DNA from: an uncultured Clostridia bacterium
GTDB lineage: Bacteria; Bacillota; Clostridia; Oscillospirales; Ruminococcaceae
DNA length: 64,000 nt
Assembly (NCBI GenBank): GCA_947632025.1
Contig: CANRNN010000008.1
Coordinates: forward strand, 62,001-126,000
Direction of reading: 5' to 3'
A program made the position numbers and the translations under genes. Each line of letters starts with the position of its first letter. Position 1 is the first letter of the stretch. The notes beneath the pieces are model-generated. The model was not told the origin of the DNA. It ran no database searches and saw nothing but the letters and a program-made list of their open reading frames with translations. This document shows, piece by piece, positions 9,789-18,896 of the stretch.

Positions 9789-10184
9789 ATGGCACAGGCT
9801 AAGAAACAAGTCGTTCGCAGACGCCGTGAGCGCAAGAACGTCGAAAACGGCGCGGCTCATATCCAGTCTACGTTCAACAATACTATCGTCACCATCACCG
9901 ACCTTCAGGGAAACGCTCTGTCGTGGGCTTCCGCGGGCGGACTCGGCTTCAGAGGTTCGAGAAAATCCACCCCTTTCGCGGCACAGACGGCAGCGGACGT
10001 TGCGGCAAAGGCGGCAATGGAACACGGCTTAAAGACCGTTGAGGTCTATGTAAAGGGTCCGGGTCAGGGACGTGAGGCAGCTATACGCGCACTTCAGGCA
10101 GCAGGTCTTGAGGTAAAGCTCATAAAGGACGTAACGCCTATCCCCCACAACGGATGCCGTCCCCCCAAGAGAAGAAGAGTCTGA
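9789..10184 (+). CDS. rpsK: 30S ribosomal protein S11
   Basis: S11 forms part of the 30S platform. The 131 residues include [34 protein letters not shown] and the conserved end [18 protein letters not shown]. It follows rpsM by 21 bases with AAAGGCGG upstream. Confidence 0.98.
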   Translation: MAQAKKQVVRRRRERKNVENGAAHIQSTFNNTIVTITDLQGNALSWASAGGLGFRGSRKSTPFAAQTAADVAAKAAMEHGLKTVEVYVKGPGQGREAAIRALQAAGLEVKLIKDVTPIPHNGCRPPKRRRV

Positions 10185-10204
10185 AAGAAACGGCTTTTAC
10201 AGGA

Positions 10205-10240
10205 AACTAACAAGTCAAGCGCAACGTTTGCTTGACGTCG
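10205..10240 (+). promoter_or_regulatory. Hairpin in the rpsK-rpsD spacer
   Basis: The 101-base gap before rpsD contains GTCAAGC and GCTTGAC separated by nine bases. In B. subtilis S4 represses its own mRNA through the leader, so a leader structure for rpsD is plausible. No match to the known S4-binding pseudoknot could be shown by eye. Confidence 0.35.
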
Positions 10241-10285
10241 GAATTCAATATCCGATATTATTTTGATTAACGGAGGAATTATATT

Positions 10286-10891
10286 ATGGCAGTAAATCGC
10301 GACCCGATTTTGAAAAAGTGCAGAAGTCTTGATATCAGCCCCGCAGTACTGGGGTATTCCGAGAACAAGAAGTCTAAGAGATTCGCAAAGGATAAGAACC
10401 GTCAGAAGAAAGTTTCCGAGTACGGTCAGCAGCTGAAGGAAAAGCAGAAGCTGAAATTCGTATACGGCGTTCTCGAAAAGCAGTTCTATCACTATTATGA
10501 GCTTGCAACAAAGGAAGAGGGCATCGCCGGCGAAAACCTTTTAAGACTTCTGGAGTCCCGTCTTGACAACATCGTTTTCAGAATGGGTCTGGCAACTACA
10601 CGCCGCGAAGCTCGCCAGCTTGTAACTCACGGTCATTTCTGTGTGAACGGCAAGAGAGTTGATATACCCTCTTACAGAGTTAGAGTAGGCGATACGGTTT
10701 CCCTCAAAGAACAAAGCAAGAAGAGCAAGAAGTTTGAGCAGATAGCGGAAGTTGCGGGCGGAAGGCTTACCCCCATGTGGCTTGACGTCGATAAGGAAAA
10801 GCAGTCCGCAAAGGTTACTCGTCCGTTCCAGCGCGATGATCTCGACTTCGAGATCGCCGAGCATTTGATTATCGAGCTGTATTCTAAATAA
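10286..10891 (+). CDS. rpsD: 30S ribosomal protein S4
   Basis: S4 is a primary assembly protein of the 30S body and a known autoregulator in other bacteria. The 201 residues contain the S4 RNA-binding domain (RLDNIVFRMGLATTRREARQLVTHGHF). The N-terminus MAVNRDPILKKCRSLDISP lacks the CxxC zinc motif found in some S4 forms. Unusually spaced 5' and 3' gaps of 101 and 204 bases flank it. Confidence 0.97.
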   Translation: MAVNRDPILKKCRSLDISPAVLGYSENKKSKRFAKDKNRQKKVSEYGQQLKEKQKLKFVYGVLEKQFYHYYELATKEEGIAGENLLRLLESRLDNIVFRMGLATTRREARQLVTHGHFCVNGKRVDIPSYRVRVGDTVSLKEQSKKSKKFEQIAEVAGGRLTPMWLDVDKEKQSAKVTRPFQRDDLDFEIAEHLIIELYSK

Positions 10892-10922
10892 TTGCTTCTC
10901 AGCATACAGATATTTAGTGCGG

Positions 10923-11016
10923 TTATTTTTAATTCATACTTGCGTTTTGCGTTTGAGAGCCGTCAGATGTGTCAATACTTCTGTTAAAACGGCAGTTGAG
11001 TATGAATTAAAATTAA
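10923..11016 (+). promoter_or_regulatory. Long inverted repeat upstream of rpoA
   Basis: The 204-base spacer between rpsD and rpoA holds two 18-base arms at 10923-10940 and 10999-11016 that pair with one mismatch (arm core AATTCATACT against AGTATGAATT). Between them is a smaller GCCGT/ACGGC stem. There is no T-run that would make it a standard terminator. It could be an RNA leader, a processing site or an S4 target; the role is unknown. Confidence 0.5.
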
Positions 11017-11095
11017 CATCGGATACAGCATAGCACAGGATAATTAAAGTTAGCCGAAAGGCTTGTAACGGAAAAGCTATCGGGAGGGTTACCAA

Positions 11096-12052
11096 ATGCT
11101 TGAAAAAAACGAAAAGCTCAATATTGAGACCTTCAAGTTAAGGTCTGACGGAACTTATGGAATGTTCGTGCTGGAGCCTCTCCAGAGCGGATATGGAAAC
11201 ACCCTTGGGAATAGTCTTAGAAGGGTCTTACTCTCCTCATTGCCCGGCGTAGCAGCGACCTCTGTCAAGATAGACGGCGTACTGCACGAGTTTTCAACGA
11301 TACCGGGCGTTAAAGAAGATGTTACGGAGATCATTCTTAATATAAAGGGACTCAGAGCGAAAATGTTCGGCGAAGCCCCTAAAACCCTCTACATCGAAGC
11401 GGAGGGCGAGTGCGAGGTAACAGCAGGCGATATAAAGACAGATTCGGAGGTCGAAATTCTTGACCCCGGTATGCATATTGCAACACTTTCCGCCGGAGCA
11501 AAGCTGGTCATGAGCATTACGCTCGACCGCGGAAGAGGCTACGTCGCCGCAGAGCAGAACAAGCCCGCAGAACAGGTTATTGGAATGATACCCGTTGACA
11601 GTATCTATACTCCCGTTCTGAAATGCAACTACACAGTCGAAAATACGCGTGTGGGTCAGAGAACGGACTTTGAGAAGCTGATGATAGAGATCTGGACAGA
11701 CGGCACAATTTCCGCGAAGGAAGCGGTTTCCTATGCGGCAAAGATACTGATCGAAAGATTGCAGATGTTCGCGGAGCTGTCCGACGAAACAAACCCTCAG
11801 GACCTTATCGAAACAAAGACAGAAGATCATACCGACAAGGTACTCGAAATGACAATAGAAGAACTGGAGCTTTCGGTGCGCTCTTTCAACTGCTTGAAGA
11901 GAGCGGGAATAAATACCGTAAGAGATCTCGTGAACAAGTCGCCTGAGGAAATGATGAAAGTAAGAAATCTCGGAAAGAAGTCGTTTGACGAGGTGAAGGC
12001 AAAGCTGCAGTCACTGGGCTGCGACCTTATGACTTCCGAAGATAACGGCTAA
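11096..12052 (+). CDS. rpoA: RNA polymerase alpha subunit
   Basis: The alpha dimer nucleates RNA polymerase assembly and its C-terminal domain contacts UP elements and activators. The 318 residues include the N-terminal [20 protein letters not shown] and the C-terminal domain [20 protein letters not shown] with [19 protein letters not shown] lies upstream. It sits between rpsD and rplQ as in the alpha operon. Confidence 0.98.
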   Translation: MLEKNEKLNIETFKLRSDGTYGMFVLEPLQSGYGNTLGNSLRRVLLSSLPGVAATSVKIDGVLHEFSTIPGVKEDVTEIILNIKGLRAKMFGEAPKTLYIEAEGECEVTAGDIKTDSEVEILDPGMHIATLSAGAKLVMSITLDRGRGYVAAEQNKPAEQVIGMIPVDSIYTPVLKCNYTVENTRVGQRTDFEKLMIEIWTDGTISAKEAVSYAAKILIERLQMFAELSDETNPQDLIETKTEDHTDKVLEMTIEELELSVRSFNCLKRAGINTVRDLVNKSPEEMMKVRNLGKKSFDEVKAKLQSLGCDLMTSEDNG

Positions 12053-12102
12053 GTGAAAGCGGAAATTTCCGCTGTCGAATTCTACCGAAAGGAGAAAATA
12101 AA

Positions 12103-12444
12103 ATGCCAGGTTCAAGAAAATTAGGCAGAACCTCCGACCATAGAAAGGCTATGCTGAGAGGTATGGTTACTTTCCTGCTTGAGAACGGTAAGATCGAAAC
12201 TACCGTGACCCGCGCAAAGGAGGTACGCGCCGAAGCTGAGAAGATGATAACTCTCGGCAAGGAAAACACGCTTCACACAAAGCGTCAGGTATTCTCGTAC
12301 ATCACCAAGGAGGCTGTCGCAAAGAAGCTCTTCGACGAAATTGCGCCGAAGTATGCGGATAAAAACGGCGGCTACACCAGAATCTATAAGCTCGGTCCGC
12401 GCCGCGGAGATGCAGCAGAAATGGCTGTAATAGAGCTTGTCTGA
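12103..12444 (+). CDS. rplQ: 50S ribosomal protein L17
   Basis: L17 lies near the exit tunnel. The 113 residues begin [20 protein letters not shown] and end [16 protein letters not shown], both diagnostic. AAAGGAG precedes the ATG. It is the last gene of the ribosomal block and is followed by a clear terminator. Confidence 0.98.
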   Translation: MPGSRKLGRTSDHRKAMLRGMVTFLLENGKIETTVTRAKEVRAEAEKMITLGKENTLHTKRQVFSYITKEAVAKKLFDEIAPKYADKNGGYTRIYKLGPRRGDAAEMAVIELV

Positions 12445-12471
12445 TGACGTGATATAAGAGCAGGACACATC

Positions 12472-12500
12472 AAGGCTCCCGATTTTTCGGGAGCCTTTTT
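12472..12500 (+). terminator. Rho-independent terminator after rplQ
   Basis: A nine-base-pair GC-rich stem (GGCTCCCGA with TCGGGAGCC), a TTTT loop and a five-T run. It closes the ribosomal operon just before the lysR promoter. Confidence 0.93.
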
Positions 12501-12521
12501 CGTGAAATTTTTGGTACCCCC

Positions 12522-12567
12522 TTGACAAAAGACGCTGAGTATGGTATAATATCCTAGTATATTGGTA
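12522..12567 (+). promoter_or_regulatory. lysR promoter with overlapping operator-like box
   Basis: TTGACA at 12522-12527, a 17-base spacer and TATAAT at 12545-12550. Immediately downstream, from 12549, is ATATCCTAGTATATTGGTA. This matches 15 of 19 positions of a box upstream of the cysK -35 element. The location over the probable start site suits autorepression by the LysR protein. Confidence 0.8.
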
Positions 12568-12588
12568 GGGGATTTCGGGGGCGATAAT

Positions 12589-13515
12589 TTGACTTTACAA
12601 CAGCTGAGATATATCGTTAAGGTGGCGGATATCGGTTCTCTGAACAAGGCGGCAGATGAGCTGTATGTTTCGCAGCCGTCACTGTCAGCGGCGCTTCGCG
12701 AGGTGGAAAATGAGTTGGGAATAACCGTTTTCCGAAGAAGCGGCAGGGGTATGGAGCTTACAAGCGACGGAGTGGAGTTCGTCACCTCGGCGCGGGGAAT
12801 ACTCATACAATATGACCGCCTGATGGAGCAGTACACCAAAGAGGGCGGCATCAAGAAAAAATTCGGTATCTCTACACAGCATTATTCTTTCGCCGTGAAG
12901 TGTTTCGTCGAAGTCGTCAAGCAGTTCAACACAACGGAGTACGAGTTCGCCATACGGGAAACAAAGACCCGTGAGATAATCGACGATGTCCACGCACTGC
13001 GCAGCGAGATCGGTATATTGTTCCTAAGTAATTTCAACCGAAAAACAATAGAAAAGCAGCTTCAGGCAAACGACCTCGAATTCGTGAAGCTGAAAGAATG
13101 CAGAGCCTATGTGTACCTTGCGAAAACACACCCGCTTGCAAGCCGCGAAAGTATCTCGTTCGCCGATCTGGAGCCATATCCGTGCCTTTCGTTCGAGCAG
13201 GGCGGAGAGGCTTCGTACTACTACGCCGAGGAGATACTTGGCGAGAAAAATTATAAGCGCGTCATAAAGGCAAACGACCGTGCCACAATGCTGAATCTGA
13301 TGATAGGACTTGACGGATATACGCTCTGTTCGGGACTTATCTGCGAGGAGCTTAACGGCGGGGCATATAAGGCGGTCCCGTTTGTCGACCCCGAATTCGA
13401 TTCCGAGGGAGTAATGGAGATAGGCTACATAAAAAAACGCAACCTCATTATGGGGAAAATAGCCGAGCTATATATCAAAGAGCTGAAAGCATATCTCGAC
13501 GAACACTCCCCATAA
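12589..13515 (+). CDS. LysR-family transcriptional regulator
   Basis: The N-terminal winged HTH is MTLQQLRYIVKVADIGSLNK and continues SLSAALREVENELGI. An effector-binding domain follows (GILFLSN, AYVYLAKTHPLASRESIS, YPCLSFEQGG). The start is taken as TTG at 12589 rather than the track's 12562: it gives the canonical N-terminus, 308 residues and a GGGGG sequence 8 bases upstream. It is adjacent to cysK and shares an operator-like box with it, so a CysL/CysB-like role in sulfur control is inferred but not shown. Confidence 0.9.
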   Translation: MTLQQLRYIVKVADIGSLNKAADELYVSQPSLSAALREVENELGITVFRRSGRGMELTSDGVEFVTSARGILIQYDRLMEQYTKEGGIKKKFGISTQHYSFAVKCFVEVVKQFNTTEYEFAIRETKTREIIDDVHALRSEIGILFLSNFNRKTIEKQLQANDLEFVKLKECRAYVYLAKTHPLASRESISFADLEPYPCLSFEQGGEASYYYAEEILGEKNYKRVIKANDRATMLNLMIGLDGYTLCSGLICEELNGGAYKAVPFVDPEFDSEGVMEIGYIKKRNLIMGKIAELYIKELKAYLDEHSP

Positions 13516-13524
13516 GAAAAAACT

Positions 13525-13578
13525 ATATCCTACTATATCAATATAATATTTGACAATATCGGATTTTGGGTGTATAAT
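13525..13578 (+). promoter_or_regulatory. cysK promoter and LysR-type box
   Basis: TTGACA at 13550-13555 and TATAAT at 13573-13578 with a 17-base spacer. The box ATATCCTACTATATCAATA lies at 13525-13543, just upstream of the -35. That is the usual activating position for a LysR protein, whereas the copy at the lysR promoter overlaps the start region. Confidence 0.8.
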
Positions 13579-13640
13579 ATAATCAAGGAACGGAAAAACC
13601 GTTAATAAATAATAACATTATATATTTCGGAGGTATCGCT

Positions 13641-14570
13641 ATGAAAATCTATGAAAAGATAACCGACCTTATAGGTGGAACGCCCCTTTTGAAGCTGACG
13701 AATTATTCAAAGGAGCAGGATCTGGACGCGGAGCTTGTGGTGAAACTCGAATATCTGAACCCCGCGGGAAGCGTCAAGGACAGAATTGCTGTCGCAATGC
13801 TCGACGAAGCCGAAAAGAAAGGCGCACTTAAAGCAGACGGCGTTATTATCGAGCCGACAAGCGGAAATACGGGAATAGGTCTTGCAGCTGCGGCTGCTTC
13901 AAGAGGTTATAAAATTATCCTCACCATGCCCGAAACTATGTCGGTAGAACGCCGCAATCTGCTTAAAGCTTACGGCGCGGAGATCGTTCTGACAGAGGGC
14001 AAAAAGGGTATGAAGGGCGCTATCGAAAAGGCAGAGGAATTAGCCCGCTCTACACCGAATTCTTTTATTCCGGGACAGTTTGTGAATCCCGCCAACCCCA
14101 AGGCACACTTTGAAAGCACAGGACCCGAAATATGGAACGACACCGACGGGAAAGTTGATATTTTCGTCGCGGGTGTCGGTACGGGCGGCACAGTCACGGG
14201 TGTAGGAGAGTTTCTCAAAAAACAGAACCCCAACGTCAAGGTCGTCGCGGTCGAGCCTTCGGATTCTCCTGTGCTGTCAGAGGGAAGATCCGGCTCTCAC
14301 GGCATACAGGGCATCGGAGCGGGCTTCGTTCCGCAGACGCTCAATACAAAGATCTATGACGAAATAATCACCGTCAAAACACAGGACGCTTACGAAACGG
14401 GCAGACTGCTTGCCCGCAAAGAGGGTCTGCTTGTCGGTATATCATCGGGAGCAGCAGTGTGGGCTGCGGCTGAACTCGCAAAGCGCCCCGAAAACAAGGG
14501 AAAACTTATCGTGGCGCTTCTCCCCGATACAGGCGACCGTTATCTGTCTACACCGATGTTCAGCGAATAA
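13641..14570 (+). CDS. cysK: Cysteine synthase A (O-acetylserine sulfhydrylase)
   Basis: PLP enzyme that makes cysteine from O-acetylserine and sulfide. The 309 residues have [10 protein letters not shown] with the PLP lysine near residue 44, the PLP-phosphate/substrate loop [21 protein letters not shown] and the C-terminal [17 protein letters not shown] lies before the ATG. The neighbouring LysR gene and shared box suggest regulation by sulfur status. Confidence 0.96.
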   Translation: MKIYEKITDLIGGTPLLKLTNYSKEQDLDAELVVKLEYLNPAGSVKDRIAVAMLDEAEKKGALKADGVIIEPTSGNTGIGLAAAAASRGYKIILTMPETMSVERRNLLKAYGAEIVLTEGKKGMKGAIEKAEELARSTPNSFIPGQFVNPANPKAHFESTGPEIWNDTDGKVDIFVAGVGTGGTVTGVGEFLKKQNPNVKVVAVEPSDSPVLSEGRSGSHGIQGIGAGFVPQTLNTKIYDEIITVKTQDAYETGRLLARKEGLLVGISSGAAVWAAAELAKRPENKGKLIVALLPDTGDRYLSTPMFSE

Positions 14571-14594
14571 GCTGCTAAATATATTTTTCATATT

Positions 14595-14633
14595 GCTTCT
14601 TCACGCATATTACGCGTGGGGAAGCATTTTTTT
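14595..14633 (+). terminator. Terminator after cysK
   Basis: Arms GCTTCttCACGC and GCGTGggGAAGC form an interrupted stem, followed by a run of seven Ts. Confidence 0.88.
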
Positions 14634-14664
14634 GCCCGAAATAAAAGTTGTCGGAAGAATATGG

Positions 14665-14693
14665 TTGCAATTTCAAAGGAAATGTGTTATAAT
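14665..14693 (+). promoter_or_regulatory. Promoter of the RING/DUF2628 gene
   Basis: TTGCAA and TATAAT separated by 17 bases, about 75 bases upstream of the next ATG. Confidence 0.75.
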
Positions 14694-14769
14694 TACAATG
14701 TATAGTTGTATTCAAAACAAATTAGGGATAATACAAATACAGCGGTAAGTATTTTGAAAGGATTCATCT

Positions 14770-15666
14770 ATGTTCAAATATGAAAACAAACAATGCCCCG
14801 TCTGCCATGAGGCTATGCACGAGGGCGAGGATATAGTCGTCTGTCCCGTCTGCGGAACGCCGCAGCACAGAGCGTGTTACGCAAAAGAAAACAAATGCGC
14901 CATGGAAAGCCTGCATTCTATAGGATTCGTTTATACGGGCAGACTTCCGGGAGAGCCTGAGCCGACAGTGTTCCCCGTCGAACCCGCGCCCGACGCCGAT
15001 ACCTCCAACCCTAAGGAGTTGAGCTATTCCGATCTTCAGAGCGAGGTAGACGGAATAGTTATGAATTACCTCCATGTTCAGGACGGCAACGGAAATGCGA
15101 GCGCCTACGGCTTTAAGGAGGACGGTCCGGACGGAGTGTCGATACGCGAGTTGCTGATATATACGGTTTCCTCATTTACACACTTCTACAAGGCGTTCAG
15201 AAATTTCAGAGGCGACAACAAGAATAAAAAGAAACGTTTTGCGTCGATGAACTGGATAGCGTGGCTTTTGTGTCCGGTATATCAGTTTATGAGAAGATGT
15301 TACGGATACGGTCTGGCAGCGCTGCTGGCGTCGTCGCTTCCCGGATTTATCGCGGTGACGCTGTTGAGGAATTTTGAGTTGGACGCGGGTGTTCGTTCTT
15401 TTATTTCGGTTTTCGTTACATTTGCTACGATAGGAATAGAGTTTCTCATCTCTGTCTTTACGGATTATCAGATCTATCATAACGCCCGACGGTCAATAAA
15501 CAAGGCACGCGAGCTTTTTGAGGACAGAAACTCGGAGGAATATGCCGAATATCTTGCGTCACACGGTCAGCCGTCGCTTCTTGGAGCAGCGCTTGGGGCA
15601 GTGCTTCTTTCGATAGTGCAGCTCTCCCTCAGAATGTACGCGGCAAGCGTGGGAAATTTTATGTGA
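14770..15666 (+). CDS. Prokaryotic RING-finger / DUF2628 membrane protein
   Basis: The first 45 residues carry a RING-like zinc cluster (CPVCHEAMHEGEDIVVCPVC, then PQHRACYAKENKC). A linker of about 100 residues follows, then a membrane domain from roughly residue 155 (MNWIAWLLCPVYQFMRRCYG and several hydrophobic stretches) that looks like DUF2628. The combination recurs in Ruminococcus-type genomes. The function is unknown; zinc binding is inferred from the Cys/His spacing. It is probably cotranscribed with the large membrane protein 26 bases downstream. Confidence 0.8.
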   Translation: MFKYENKQCPVCHEAMHEGEDIVVCPVCGTPQHRACYAKENKCAMESLHSIGFVYTGRLPGEPEPTVFPVEPAPDADTSNPKELSYSDLQSEVDGIVMNYLHVQDGNGNASAYGFKEDGPDGVSIRELLIYTVSSFTHFYKAFRNFRGDNKNKKKRFASMNWIAWLLCPVYQFMRRCYGYGLAALLASSLPGFIAVTLLRNFELDAGVRSFISVFVTFATIGIEFLISVFTDYQIYHNARRSINKARELFEDRNSEEYAEYLASHGQPSLLGAALGAVLLSIVQLSLRMYAASVGNFM

Positions 15667-15692
15667 GTTTATGTTGCGGGTGAGGTTTTAGA

Positions 15693-17501
15693 ATGAAACG
15701 TCGGTTGGAGCAGTTTTACGAAGCGTTCGGAGATCGCGGGATAATGTTCATATTGTACGCGTTTATGGTGGTCGTCAACTCCCTTCTGACGTGGAATATG
15801 CAGTTGCCCGCGATTTTCCCCGAAGAGATATCCGTCGCGGGAGCGGCGGCGTTCTATGCGGGAAAAGACTGGTCGGCGCTTCTGACGCATATCACAAGCG
15901 CAGGATTTATACAGGCGGTGTTTTACGCGCCGTTGTTTCCTGTGCTTAAAAATCCGTTCGTTATATATAAGGCGATGCTTATTATAAACGCGGTGCTTAT
16001 AAGCTTTATCCCGCTGATAATTTATCATATCGCGGCAAAGCTCGGCGTGGTAAGAGTGCGGCATAAGCTTCTGGCGGCGGTCTGCTGCGGAATGTATGTT
16101 TCGTATGTAGTCGATTCCAAATTCATATGGGACGAAACGATAACATCTCTTCTTTGCTGGCTTTTGGTGCTGTGCTTCTTTTCAGCGTGGGATAAGAGGA
16201 CGCGCAGCGCGGGATTGTCGTCATCTGTGCTTATGGGATTTCTGTGCGCACTTTCCTATGCGGCTAACGAGAGGCTTCTGGCGCTTTCGGCGGCAATAAT
16301 CATCACAATACTTCTGGCAAGGTTTTTGTTCAGGGAAAAGATCGTGAATCTTACCGTATTCGCGGCTTCGGCGGCATTGTCGTACACGGGCGAGCATTTT
16401 CTGAGGATCGCCGTGCAGAAGCAAATATGGGGCGCAGCGGACGGCGGTTTTTTGAAGAACGTTTCGTGGGGAGATTTTTTTGGAGCGCTTTTCTCGCAGA
16501 TATATGCGTTTATGACCTCCACCCTAGGGATCGGAGCAGCGGCTTCGGCGCTTTGTGTGATAATGCTTTACAACTGCGTGAAAGAGGGAATACGCAGGCG
16601 CGTCGACTCCCCCGAAAGCGGCACGAGAGTATACGAGCCGGTAAAGCATAAATACAGTCTGCGGCTGACAATCTTTGCTATGTTTCAGTTTATCGCGGTG
16701 CTGTGTACAACAGTCTATTCGGCGCTGCGCTATGCGTCGGGTCAGGAAACAGCTTCCGATTTCGGAAGATACGGCGACAATCTTGCGCCGCTTGCGCTGT
16801 TTGTGTTTATCGTGTTCATTGTGCTTTACGGGATAGATATGAAGCATATACTGCTCAGTGTCGGAATATACGCCTACTCCTGCCTGTGCTTCGGGCTTGT
16901 CGGATACCCTATGATAAGCTCCGCTGCGACAGGCGAAACGACAACGTCGGTAATGGGGCTCGTCCCCGTGCCGCTTGGAAACGGCGATATCGGCGACATA
17001 GGCGGAATGGCATACATTATTCTGTCGTCGTGTACGTTTACGATCTTTTCTTTGATAATGGTGTTTATTTCCTGCTCCCGACGGCACAGGAAAGAGCTTA
17101 TAAGCGCTGCGGTATTGTCGCTTACCGCTTTGTCGTTCGTGTATTCGGGATTTTTCTATATCCCCGAATTTGAAGCGCAGGCGCTGGAACAGTCCGCATC
17201 ATACCGCGAAGTGTCCGCTTTGCTCTATAATGACAGACAGTCCCCGCCGATAATAGTTTACGACTCGGATATAAAGCTCTCGGCGGCAATACAGTTCTTA
17301 AATCCCGAAACGACCGTCGCGCCGCTTGAAAAAAGCGGCAGGATCCCCGAATCCTGCCTGCTTATCGCAGCGAACGAGGTGAAAGTCCCGTTAGAGGGCG
17401 GCTCCTACGACAACGTCGGCAAGACCGACACATATTCTGTTTACGCTTTCGGAGAAGCGGCAAGAGAGTTCATAAACTACAATCTTTCAAATTACTCGTA
17501 A
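15693..17501 (+). CDS. Large polytopic membrane protein, possibly GT-C type
   Basis: 602 residues with about 12 predicted membrane helices and a C-terminal soluble domain of about 110 residues (from roughly PEFEAQALEQSASY). The first external loop is acidic (LPAIFPEEISVAGAAAFYAG), a layout seen in GT-C fold glycosyltransferases that use lipid-linked sugars. That is only a structural resemblance and no catalytic residue is identified. It lies between the RING protein and ktrB, all on the plus strand. Confidence 0.7.
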   Translation: MKRRLEQFYEAFGDRGIMFILYAFMVVVNSLLTWNMQLPAIFPEEISVAGAAAFYAGKDWSALLTHITSAGFIQAVFYAPLFPVLKNPFVIYKAMLIINAVLISFIPLIIYHIAAKLGVVRVRHKLLAAVCCGMYVSYVVDSKFIWDETITSLLCWLLVLCFFSAWDKRTRSAGLSSSVLMGFLCALSYAANERLLALSAAIIITILLARFLFREKIVNLTVFAASAALSYTGEHFLRIAVQKQIWGAADGGFLKNVSWGDFFGALFSQIYAFMTSTLGIGAAASALCVIMLYNCVKEGIRRRVDSPESGTRVYEPVKHKYSLRLTIFAMFQFIAVLCTTVYSALRYASGQETASDFGRYGDNLAPLALFVFIVFIVLYGIDMKHILLSVGIYAYSCLCFGLVGYPMISSAATGETTTSVMGLVPVPLGNGDIGDIGGMAYIILSSCTFTIFSLIMVFISCSRRHRKELISAAVLSLTALSFVYSGFFYIPEFEAQALEQSASYREVSALLYNDRQSPPIIVYDSDIKLSAAIQFLNPETTVAPLEKSGRIPESCLLIAANEVKVPLEGGSYDNVGKTDTYSVYAFGEAAREFINYNLSNYS

Positions 17502-17525
17502 ACAATAACCGGAAGGAGAAACGAT

Positions 17526-18890
17526 ATGCCTGTTTTTCAGAAAGCCGCAAGGCGGTTCGACCCCGCGAGAACGCTTGTTATCGGATTTCTCGCAATAATC
17601 GCCGTGGGAACGGTGCTGCTGTGCCTTCCTATATCGTCCAAGACACGGGAGTTTACGCCGCTGTTCGATTGCCTGTTCACGGCGACGTCCGCGTCCTGTG
17701 TGACGGGGCTGGTCATTTACGATACCTATGCTCATTGGTCGCTGTTCGGGCAGATGGTCATAGCGCTTTTGGTTCAGGTGGGCGGTCTGGGCTTTGTGAC
17801 GATAATCACGTTTTTCAACGTGGCTGCGGGAAAAAAGCTCGGCTACAGAACGCTTAAAAACGCAGCAGGCGACCTTACGGAAAGCAGCTTTGAGGGCGGG
17901 CGCGGCATATTCGTTTCAATTATGAAATACTCGTTCATAATCGAGATCATAGGCGCTGTGATACTCGCGCTGGCGTTTGTTCCCGAATACGGCGGCTACG
18001 GCGTGTGGATGGGCTTGTTTATGAGCATAACGGCGTTCTGCAACGCAGGCTTCGACCTTCTCGGAATGGAGGGGGATTTTGTCGGACTGAAAGCCTCTCA
18101 GCACAGTCCGGTGGTGCTTGTGACGCTTGCCCTGCTGATAATCGTCGGCGGTCTGGGATTTATCGTATGGGAAAATTTCATCAACCTTAAATCCCGCAAG
18201 AAGCTCTCACTGCATACGAAAACCGTACTGATAATGACAGGGATACTGCTCGCGGGAGGAACTCTGTTTTATATGATAGCAGAATGGAGAAATCCCGCGA
18301 CCATGAAAGACCTAAACTTCGGCGAGAAACTTGTCAACGCCTTTTTCAGCTCGGTTTCGGCGAGAACAGCAGGCTTCGACAGCATAGGGCTTTCCGATTC
18401 CTCGGAATTCACGCAGCTCGGAACTATACTGCTTATGTTTATCGGAGCAGCTCCCGGTTCGACAGGCGGCGGAATAAAGGTCACGACGCTTATGGTAATT
18501 ATCGTGACTGTGGTGTCCTATATCCGTAATAAAAACGACGTTGACCTGTTCCACCACAAAATCGACAAGCTGACTATTTACCGCACACTGGTAATTTCGG
18601 TGCTGTCGATGGCGGCGGTGTCGGTGTGCTTCGTGGCGCTGTATTTCTCGATGCCTGAGGGCTCGGACGCGGGCGCGGTGCAGTGTCTGTTTGACGCGGT
18701 TTCGGCGTTCTCGACGGCGGGACTTACGGCGGGCGCGGTCAGCCTTACGGGGCTTGCGGGAAGAATATTGCTGATACTTACTATGTTCATAGGAAGAATA
18801 GGTCCCGTGTCGCTTGTAATGTCGCTTGTCATGAACAGCCGCGAGCGCAAGAACATCGTCTACCCCGACGGACAGATCCTGATAGGTTGA
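17526..18890 (+). CDS. Potassium uptake channel subunit (TrkH/KtrB family)
   Basis: A 454-residue membrane protein with the four pore-loop repeats of the Trk/Ktr family: TSASCVTGL, TAFCNAGFD, SARTAGFDS and SAFSTAGLT. Length and the start RFDPARTLVIGFLAI fit KtrB of Gram-positive bacteria. The cytoplasmic nucleotide-binding partner (KtrA/TrkA) is not adjacent, so it must be elsewhere if present. GGAAGGAG precedes the ATG. Confidence 0.92.
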   Translation: MPVFQKAARRFDPARTLVIGFLAIIAVGTVLLCLPISSKTREFTPLFDCLFTATSASCVTGLVIYDTYAHWSLFGQMVIALLVQVGGLGFVTIITFFNVAAGKKLGYRTLKNAAGDLTESSFEGGRGIFVSIMKYSFIIEIIGAVILALAFVPEYGGYGVWMGLFMSITAFCNAGFDLLGMEGDFVGLKASQHSPVVLVTLALLIIVGGLGFIVWENFINLKSRKKLSLHTKTVLIMTGILLAGGTLFYMIAEWRNPATMKDLNFGEKLVNAFFSSVSARTAGFDSIGLSDSSEFTQLGTILLMFIGAAPGSTGGGIKVTTLMVIIVTVVSYIRNKNDVDLFHHKIDKLTIYRTLVISVLSMAAVSVCFVALYFSMPEGSDAGAVQCLFDAVSAFSTAGLTAGAVSLTGLAGRILLILTMFIGRIGPVSLVMSLVMNSRERKNIVYPDGQILIG

Positions 18891-18896
18891 TTATTT

